Positions 6,359 to 11,411 of a stretch of 11,411 nt of DNA are shown here, piece by piece (position 1 is the stretch's first letter; the number at the start of each line of letters is the position of its first letter). Made by a program: the position numbers and the translations under genes. The stretch covers positions 1-11,411 of the forward strand of contig URVS01000026.1 in NCBI GenBank assembly GCA_900551385.1, read 5' to 3'. This stretch comes from an uncultured Mollicutes bacterium. GTDB taxonomy: Bacteria; Bacillota_I; Bacilli_A; RFN20; CAG-449. The notes under the pieces are model-generated. The model had not been told where the DNA came from. It worked only from the letters and a program-made list of their open reading frames with translations, and ran no database searches.

Positions 6359-6785
6359 ATATTTTTCCTTTCATAAAATCAATAAAAATTTTTAATGCAT
6401 TTATTTTTAATTTTAAATAAATATTTATTTGATTTGTTTCATTTTTTAAATATTTAAAACTTAAATTAGGCAAATAATCATTAAATAAAAAATAAAAATT
6501 ATTTAACATAGTCTTTATGACAATATTTTGTTTAAAGAATAATTGATAATCATTAACTTTTGTTTTTAAAACAATATCTACTTTTAAAAATTTTATATTA
6601 TCTAAAATATTAATTTGTTGATTACTTTTAGTTGATTTCTCAATTAACGGAATTAATTTAACAATCTTAATAGATAATATTTTTATTTTAAACAATTTAA
6701 TAATTAATTTTTCTTCATTAATTAAAATATCAAAATAAACATTAGATATAAGAATAAAAAACAATACTACAAGAATGAATATCAT
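6339..6785 (-). CDS. ytfI: YtfI-like DUF2953 membrane-anchored protein
   Basis: A 148-residue protein with an N-terminal hydrophobic segment (about residues 1-18), then a predicted beta-rich and helical region rich in lysine and isoleucine. It ends INIYLKLKINALKIFIDFMKGKIYG, resembling the C-terminal part of DUF2953 proteins. Position supports this: DUF2953 genes (ytfI) sit directly upstream of ytfJ in many Firmicutes, and the two overlap here by 20 bases. It is shorter than typical members (around 200 residues or more). The family has no established biochemical role; a link to sporulation or envelope is suggested only by the partner gene. There is no convincing Shine-Dalgarno; the ATG 6783-6785 lies in the loop of a hairpin. 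Sequence similarity alone is modest, hence the lower confidence. Confidence 0.65.
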   Translation of the reverse strand: MIFILVVLFFILISNVYFDILINEEKLIIKLFKIKILSIKIVKLIPLIEKSTKSNQQINILDNIKFLKVDIVLKTKVNDYQLFFKQNIVIKTMLNNFYFLFNDYLPNLSFKYLKNETNQINIYLKLKINALKIFIDFMKGKIYGPKRN

Positions 6786-6800
6786 ACTTATAGTATTGTT
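6760..6800 (-). repeat. Inverted repeat around the ytfI start codon
   Basis: AACAATACTA (6760-6769) and TAGTATTGTT (6791-6800) are perfect 10-bp inverted repeats; after one mismatch, AAG and CTT extend the stem by 3 bp, leaving a 13-base loop. The ytfI ATG (6783-6785) is in that loop. In the minus-strand RNA the stem is followed by a U-rich run, so it resembles a weak AT-rich terminator or attenuator for transcripts arriving from the small gene. Alternatively it sets ytfI translation in the absence of a Shine-Dalgarno. Confidence 0.45.
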
Positions 6801-6806
6801 AAAAAA

Positions 6807-6956
6807 CTATTTTTTATTATTTTTTTTATTTATTTGGCATCTTTTTTCTTCTAAAGAAATTATTTCATCAGCATATTCTTCATTTTGTGGAAATTGATAA
6901 GTAGGTACTTCAATAAATCCACTTCTATTCTTTTTAAATTTTGTTTCTTTTTTCAT
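6807..6956 (-). CDS. Small basic protein of unknown function, 49 residues
   Basis: This frame runs from ATG 6954-6956 to TAG 6807-6809. The protein starts MKKETKFKKNRSGFIEVPTY and ends in a lysine/asparagine tail; the middle is acidic (QNEEYADEIISLEEKRC), with one cysteine near residue 40. No membrane segment or signal peptide is seen, and I do not recognise the family. Support for a real gene: GGAGG lies 6 bases before the ATG, the frame fills the gap between thiI and ytfI on the same strand, and codon use matches the neighbours. It begins 40 bases after thiI and ends 21 bases before the ytfI start, so it is probably in the same operon. Its ribosome-binding site is embedded in a perfect inverted repeat (6955-6976). 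It might be a folded cytosolic or ribosome-associated small protein, but nothing visible decides this. Confidence 0.72.
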   Translation of the reverse strand: MKKETKFKKNRSGFIEVPTYQFPQNEEYADEIISLEEKRCQINKKNNKK

Positions 6957-6976
6957 AACTAACCTCCGTTAGTTAT
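6955..6976 (-). promoter_or_regulatory. Perfect 9-bp hairpin holding the Shine-Dalgarno of the small gene
   Basis: ATAACTAAC (6955-6963) and GTTAGTTAT (6968-6976) are exact inverted repeats around a 4-base centre CTCC. In the minus-strand RNA the loop reads GGAG, the core of the ribosome-binding site, and the 3' arm runs into the first two bases of the ATG. Such a hairpin could limit or regulate translation of the small protein, or the DNA palindrome could be a protein-binding site. No ligand or regulator is visible. Confidence 0.6.
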
Positions 6977-6996
6977 TTTGTACATTTATATAAAAA

Positions 6997-8187
6997 TTAT
7001 AATAAATCTTCAATTTCTTTATCTTCTTGTAAAGATATTTTAACCACTTCTAAATTATTAGCGCATTCTTCAACTAAAGATTGATAATCAAATTTAGATT
7101 CATATTCTATAACTTTTTCTTCATTAGGCGCGGTAGTAGGATCTTTTACTTCAAAAATAGTACAACAATCTTCATATGGACGAATAGAAATATCAAATGT
7201 ACCAATTTTTCTTGCTATAGAAATAATATCTATTTTATCATATATCGCTAAAGGTCTAATAACAGGTAAAGTACTAACTTGCTCAATAATTTTAATTGAT
7301 TTTAAAGTTTGAGAAGCTACTTGTCCTATACTTTCACCATTAGAAATAACTAAATCTTTATTTCTTTTAGCCACAATACAAGCAATTCTATACATCATTC
7401 TTCTCATAATTGTTATTGCATATGAGACAGGTACATTTCTATAAATTTCTTCTTGTAAATGAGTAAATGGAACAATATATAATTTAATTTCTTCTTGATA
7501 ATTATTTAAGACATTTAATAAATCTTTGATTTTAGTAATAACTGCTTGATTAGTATATGGAGGAGAAGCAAAATGAATACATTCTAATTTAATACCTCTT
7601 TTCATCATTAAATAAGCTGCAACAGGAGAATCAATACCACCTGAAAGCATCATTAAAGATTTACCAGCAATTCCAAGAGGATATCCACCACTTGCTAAAA
7701 TTGTTTCAGAAAATATATATGTTTCTTTTTCTCTAACAACAATAGAAATTAATAATTCAGGATGATGAACATCAACTTTATAATTAGTATTTCTTAATAT
7801 ATTACCTGCAACATATCTATTAATCTCACTAGAAACCATATTAAAAGTTTTATCCGCTCTTCTTGAATCAATTTTAAATGTATTTTTCTTTTGATTTTTA
7901 GCTAATTCTAAACATAAATCACTAATTACATCAATATCATTTTCAACTTTATAAACAGGTGATAAAGAATAAATACCAGATACATCTAATAATCTATTTT
8001 TAACATCTTCATAATTATCTCCATTTAAATAAACATAAGTATGATCATGTTTTACTTCTACTTTTACATTATTAAATTTCTTTAAAGCATGCTTAATATT
8101 AGTGCCTAATAATTTAATAAAATCTTTTTTATTTTTTCCTTTGGTAGATAATTCGCCATATCTAACCATAATAATATTTGCTTGCAT
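6997..8187 (-). CDS. thiI: tRNA 4-thiouridine synthetase ThiI, short form without rhodanese domain
   Basis: Cytoplasmic enzyme that adenylates uridine 8 of tRNA and inserts sulfur to make 4-thiouridine. The 396 residues comprise an N-terminal ferredoxin-like/THUMP region (MVRYGELSTKGKNKKDF at 7-23; THUMP to about 165) and a PP-loop AMP-forming domain with SGGIDSP (182-188), FASPPYTNQ (206-214), ISNGESIGQVASQTL (281-295) and IRPYEDCCTIF (335-345) bearing the conserved cysteine. There is no C-terminal rhodanese domain, as in Bacillus subtilis, where a dedicated cysteine desulfurase (NifZ) passes sulfur to ThiI directly. That partner lies 32 bases upstream here but is interrupted. AGGAG lies 6 bases before ATG 8185-8187. 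The thiamine role seen in Escherichia coli depends on the rhodanese domain and is not implied. Confidence 0.96.
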   Translation of the reverse strand: MQANIIMVRYGELSTKGKNKKDFIKLLGTNIKHALKKFNNVKVEVKHDHTYVYLNGDNYEDVKNRLLDVSGIYSLSPVYKVENDIDVISDLCLELAKNQKKNTFKIDSRRADKTFNMVSSEINRYVAGNILRNTNYKVDVHHPELLISIVVREKETYIFSETILASGGYPLGIAGKSLMMLSGGIDSPVAAYLMMKRGIKLECIHFASPPYTNQAVITKIKDLLNVLNNYQEEIKLYIVPFTHLQEEIYRNVPVSYAITIMRRMMYRIACIVAKRNKDLVISNGESIGQVASQTLKSIKIIEQVSTLPVIRPLAIYDKIDIISIARKIGTFDISIRPYEDCCTIFEVKDPTTAPNEEKVIEYESKFDYQSLVEECANNLEVVKISLQEDKEIEDLL

Positions 8188-8219
8188 ATAATTCTCCTAA
8201 CTTCTTGAATATATAAATC

Positions 8220-9341
8220 TTATTTAATTGTTTTTAAAATATGTTCTAATTCTTTAAAGAAAATATCTATTTCTTCTTTAGTATTATGTTCATCAAAAGA
8301 AACTCTTATTGAATTACTAGCAACATATTTATCTTTATGCATTGCTTCTAAAACATAAGATGTTGATTCTTTTTTTGATGAACAAGCAGATTTAGTAGAA
8401 ACATAAATTTCTTTATTTGATAAAGCCTCTGCGACCACACTTGCTTTTTTATTAGTATAAAAAGAAATAATATATGGTGAAGAAGATAATGTAGAATTAA
8501 ATTTTAAATTATTTATCTTACTTCCTTGTAAAAAGAAATATTATTGTAAAGATCTAACATATAAATAATTTATTTCTAAATTAGTAAAGCTTAATCTAAT
8601 AGCTTTAGCTAAACTTACTTCCATTGGTACAGAAGTAGTACCAGATCTTAAATTATGTTGATGTCCTCCACCAGTAATTAATGGTTCTAAATTAGTATTG
8701 TGTCTTTTTATTAATAATCCACTAGCTTTAAAAGAGTGAATTTTATGTCCAGATAAAGTAATTAAATCTACATCATCATAATTTATTTTTATTTTTCCTA
8801 TAGCTTGAGTAGCATCAACATGAAAATGAATTTTTGGATAATTTTTTAATAATTTTCCAATTTCTTCAATAGGTTCAATAGAGCCAACTTCATTATTAAC
8901 TGCCATAATAGAAACTAAAATAGTATTATCTTTAATATTATTTTTTAATTCATTAATATCCACTATACCAAATTCATCAACATCTAAATATGTAACTTCA
9001 AAGCCAAATTTTTCTTCTAATTGTTTAAAGGTATTTAATACTGATAAATGTTCAATTTTAGTAGTAATTATATGATTTCCTCTATTTTTATAATAAAACG
9101 CGACACCTTTAATAGCCATATTGTTAGATTCAGTTGCTCCAGAAGTAAAATATACTTCGTCTTCTTTAGCATTAAAAAAGGAAGCAATTTGTTCAGTTGC
9201 TTTCTTTTCTAATAAAGAAGCTTTTAATCCTTCTTGATGTAAAGAAGAAGAATTGCCCATATAATTTTTCACACAATTATTAAAGCTATTTAAAACTTCA
9301 TCATTAACTATAGTTGTTGCTGCGTTATCAAAATAAATCAT
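8220..9341 (-). pseudogene. nifZ: NifS/IscS-type cysteine desulfurase interrupted by an in-frame TAA
   Basis: PLP-dependent enzyme that takes sulfur from cysteine as an enzyme persulfide; beside thiI it should be the NifZ-type sulfur donor. The frame from ATG 9339-9341 encodes YFDNAATT (3-10), SGATESNN (67-74), EH98, HVDATQA (174-180) and the PLP lysine in SGHK200. Codon 267 is TAA (8541-8543). Beyond it the same frame continues without shift: SSSPYIISF, the catalytic cysteine in STKSACSSKKE (C320) and SIRVSFDEHNT, ending at 8220. The total would be 373 residues, normal for the family. The 266-residue product has the lysine but no catalytic cysteine and should be inactive. No good ribosome-binding site precedes the downstream piece, whose first possible start is GTG 8436-8438. 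Recent mutation, sequencing or assembly error, or readthrough are all possible. AGGTGAT precedes the ATG. Confidence 0.9.
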
Positions 9342-9389
9342 TTATAATCACCTATAGTATTTTATGATATAAGATTATCTTTTTCTAGT

Positions 9390-11108
9390 TTATTTACCCG
9401 TTTCAGGTTTTATTTTCTTTAGCATTGCAACAGTTTCATCAGTAGTTCTTACAAAATCACCTTCAAAGAATGATTTTTCAGCACGATTAAGAGTTGTTTT
9501 AACATCATCAAATGCTTGTCTATATTGATTAGCATATACAATCGATTCTTCTGCTTTTCTCACTAAATTTGGTAATACATTAACTCTATTTTCTAAATTA
9601 TCAAAATAATCTTGTAATAAAGCAATATTATTATTAAGACTTACAACATCAATAGGAAGATTATTAATAATATCTCCACAATCAGATAAAATTTGATAAC
9701 ATTGTTTAAAATCACTATTAAATGATAAAGTAACACTTTGAACATTTATTTTTCTTAATGTACTTTCATAATTTTTTAATTTAACAAATGTTTTAGTAAT
9801 ATATTCATAACCTGCATTAGTGTCGTCTCTTAAAGAATTAAGATATTTATGCATATTTTCAATATCTGTTTCAATTTGTGTCATAGCGTCAGATAAATCT
9901 TTAAGTTTATTAGCTAAAGTTGAAAATGGTTGTTGGCTTGAAGAATGAACATAAGTATCTAATGTTCTTTTAATTGTTCCTAATTCATTAATTTCTTTTT
10001 GGATATTTTCTAAGCTATCTACACAATTTTCTTTTAATAAATATGTAACTTTATATTCAGGAATACTTCTTCTTAATTTAATAAATTTATTTTCTATTTT
10101 ATAAGATCCATTATAAATTTTATCAAATTCGTCTTTATAATATTTTCTTGCATTTTCTTCTTTATCAAAATCATTACCTAAAGTTAATAATCCATCTCTA
10201 ATTTGATTTAATTCAAATTCAATATTTTTTGTTTGAAATTGAGTTAATTTCTTTTGAATTTTATCTAACGCTAAATTAAATGAATCAATAGTTGGTTGAA
10301 ATTTTAAATGATGTAAAGGATAACCTTGTTCTAATAAAGAATTATATCTTTTTGTTAATTCTTCAATATTGTTTGGCATTACAACAAATGATAAAGTAGA
10401 TAATTTAGGTAAAGTATCTAATTCTTTTCCTAATGCTTCAATAACATGTTCAATTTCAGGAAATTTTTCTTTAGATTCTTCATAATGAGCACCTGCTAAT
10501 AAAGTTTCAGCTTCAGAAAAATAACTTTCTATTTTATCAAATACTTGAACAAATGAACTTTCTATATATTTTAATTCATTTCTTTTTGATTCAAAGTTAT
10601 CTTTAATTTCTCTAAATTCTCTTCTATAACGTAGAATTTCTTGTCTATTATCATCATCAGTATTAATAATATCATTAACTGATTTACTAACTTTATTACA
10701 TTTATCTTCAAGTTCATTAACTTTAATTCTTACATCAGGTATTTCTTCAATAATTTGTTTATATTTCTTTTCTAAAAGTAATTTATTTAATTCATTAATA
10801 GCTTCTTGAGCATTAGTATCTTCTTGCGCTAGAACCTCATTATACATATTCATATTCATATTATAAATAGCTTCATATTCCACATTTAATTGAGAAATAT
10901 TATATACTCTTTTTAAATCACTATCTAATTGAATAACTAATAAATTATGTAAATCATCATATTTCTTTGATAAATCATTTACTTGTTTTTTAACATGTCT
11001 ATTTTTAGCAAAGAAAACAAATAAAAACACTCCTACACCTACAATACATGTAGCTATAATAATAGCTAAAACTAATTTTGTTGTACTAATAAAAAAATAA
11101 TTAAACAT
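9390..11108 (-). CDS. ezrA: Septation ring formation regulator EzrA
   Basis: Membrane-anchored division protein of Firmicutes that interacts with FtsZ, prevents extra polar Z-rings and helps link the ring to cell-wall synthesis. From the chosen start it has 572 residues, the usual length. One N-terminal membrane segment (about 10-33, LVLAIIIATCIVGVGVFLFVFF) is followed by basic residues, then a long cytoplasmic helical region of spectrin-like repeats rich in E, K, L, N and D, with no catalytic motifs. A frame ATG at 11136-11138 would add 10 residues but has no Shine-Dalgarno and overlaps the likely -10 element; ATG 11106-11108 has GGGTGAT upstream and gives a normal N-terminus. It lies 48 bases before the desulfurase, an ezrA-nifZ-thiI neighbourhood like that of Bacillus subtilis (from memory). 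Confidence 0.93.
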   Translation of the reverse strand: MFNYFFISTTKLVLAIIIATCIVGVGVFLFVFFAKNRHVKKQVNDLSKKYDDLHNLLVIQLDSDLKRVYNISQLNVEYEAIYNMNMNMYNEVLAQEDTNAQEAINELNKLLLEKKYKQIIEEIPDVRIKVNELEDKCNKVSKSVNDIINTDDDNRQEILRYRREFREIKDNFESKRNELKYIESSFVQVFDKIESYFSEAETLLAGAHYEESKEKFPEIEHVIEALGKELDTLPKLSTLSFVVMPNNIEELTKRYNSLLEQGYPLHHLKFQPTIDSFNLALDKIQKKLTQFQTKNIEFELNQIRDGLLTLGNDFDKEENARKYYKDEFDKIYNGSYKIENKFIKLRRSIPEYKVTYLLKENCVDSLENIQKEINELGTIKRTLDTYVHSSSQQPFSTLANKLKDLSDAMTQIETDIENMHKYLNSLRDDTNAGYEYITKTFVKLKNYESTLRKINVQSVTLSFNSDFKQCYQILSDCGDIINNLPIDVVSLNNNIALLQDYFDNLENRVNVLPNLVRKAEESIVYANQYRQAFDDVKTTLNRAEKSFFEGDFVRTTDETVAMLKKIKPETGK

Positions 11109-11128
11109 AAATATATCACCCAATTTTG

Positions 11129-11137
11129 AGTATAACA
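11129..11137 (-). promoter_or_regulatory. Extended -10 promoter of ezrA and the downstream operon
   Basis: Minus-strand TGTTATACT is an extended -10 element (TG, one base, TATACT at 11129-11134). No good -35 box is seen 17 bases upstream, as is common with extended -10 promoters. Transcription would begin near 11122, after the upstream ATG at 11136-11138, which supports starting ezrA at 11108. Confidence 0.5.
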
Positions 11138-11184
11138 TTTAATTAAAATTAATTAAATATTAAATGTGTTAATTTATTTTATTA

Positions 11185-11193
11185 TGGTATAAT
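11185..11193 (+). promoter_or_regulatory. Extended -10 promoter of the AAA-ATPase-like gene
   Basis: TGGTATAAT (11185-11193) is a perfect extended -10 element; the hexamer 17 bases upstream (11165-11170, TGTGTT) is a poor -35. The start would be near 11200, giving a leader of about 15 bases with GAGGT at 11206-11210. It is back to back with the ezrA promoter. Confidence 0.55.
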
Positions 11194-11215
11194 AATTTTG
11201 AAAGCGAGGTATAAT

Positions 11216-11411
11216 ATGGCAAACTTTTTAAATTTAGGAAATGCAAGATTTATTTCTGACTTAGAAAATGATATCTTTGTTGATAAATCAATGCTTATAA
11301 AACAAGTAAATAATAATTATGGTAAAAGTTCTAAAAAGTTTATGTGTGTCACAAGGCCTCGTAGATTTGGTAAAACCATGGCTTTATCAATGTTAAGAGC
11401 CTATTATTCTA
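11216..11411 (+). CDS. AAA-ATPase-like protein (PF09820/DUF1703 type), N-terminal part, runs off the window
   Basis: The frame opens at ATG 11216-11218 and is open for 65 codons to the edge. The visible protein starts MANFLNLGNARFISDLE, continues NDIFVDKSMLIKQV and reaches a Walker A-like motif RPRRFGKTMALSML at about residues 48-61. The VDKS segment followed by RPRRFGKT is typical of the AAA-ATPase_like family (PF09820), which normally ends in a PD-(D/E)XK nuclease-like DUF1703 domain of about 550 residues in total. These proteins occur in many copies in gut anaerobes and Bacilli; their function is not established. The nuclease half is outside the window. GAGGT lies 5 bases before the ATG. 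It is divergent from ezrA. Confidence 0.85.
   Translation, partial: MANFLNLGNARFISDLENDIFVDKSMLIKQVNNNYGKSSKKFMCVTRPRRFGKTMALSMLRAYYS

Noticed and set aside
8439..8543. Frameshift in the cysteine desulfurase gene
   Set aside because: The two halves are in the same frame (9341 to 8438 is 903 bases, a multiple of three) and the codons between them give sensible family sequence. It is a stop codon, not a frameshift.
8541..8543. TAA reassigned to an amino acid in this organism
   Set aside because: TAA ends rplT, thiI, ezrA and ytfJ at the expected protein lengths in the same window, so it works as a stop.
11106..11138. ezrA starting at the upstream ATG 11136-11138
   Set aside because: It has no Shine-Dalgarno and overlaps the likely extended -10 element, so it would not be in the mRNA. 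ATG 11106-11108 has GGGTGAT upstream.
1..11411. CRISPR arrays, insertion sequences, tRNA or rRNA genes
   Set aside because: No regularly spaced repeats, transposase or integrase frames, or cloverleaf or rRNA sequences were recognised on either strand by eye.

Overview
The window looks like low-G+C Firmicutes (Bacillota) DNA, but it has two parts that do not match. Positions 1 to about 2665 have moderate G+C (28 of 60 bases in the first line). They carry Lachnospiraceae-like genes, all on the minus strand: the 5' part of pyruvate formate-lyase (pflB), a MATE efflux pump and its MarR regulator. From about 2690 to the end the DNA is very AT-rich (10 G/C of 60 at 3001-3060). Its genes are typical of small-genome, AT-rich Bacilli: EzrA, ThiI without a rhodanese domain, YtfI/YtfJ, and infC-rpmI-rplT with a leader. 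The break falls inside a histidine kinase gene that loses its ATP-binding end. A metagenomic assembly chimera is the simplest reading; a real recombination junction is the alternative.

Layout. 1-595 pflB (minus, runs off the window), with a promoter at 735-763. 879-2650 marR-MATE operon (minus, ATGA overlap). 2666-4500 an Agr-type response regulator and sensor kinase (minus, ATGA overlap, kinase truncated). 4634-5980 the translation operon infC-rpmI-rplT (plus): a strong promoter, a structured leader with attenuator (L20-leader type), three genes with matching ribosome-binding sites, and a terminator. infC has no ATG, GTG or TTG at its true 5' end and must start at ATA or ATC.

5963-11108 is a minus-strand run, probably one operon: ezrA, a cysteine desulfurase (nifS/nifZ type), thiI, an unannotated 49-residue small gene, ytfI (DUF2953) and ytfJ (GerW family). 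The desulfurase and ThiI should form the sulfur relay to 4-thiouridine in tRNA. The desulfurase gene, however, has an in-frame TAA at 8541-8543 that separates the PLP lysine from the catalytic cysteine. The small gene's Shine-Dalgarno sits in the loop of a perfect 9-bp inverted repeat. At the right edge a divergent gene (11216 onward, plus) begins, encoding an AAA-ATPase-like protein of the PF09820/DUF1703 kind.

I found no clear new defence or mobile system. The most useful observations are the junction, the interrupted desulfurase, the near-cognate infC start with its pseudoknot-capable leader, and the hairpin on the small gene.
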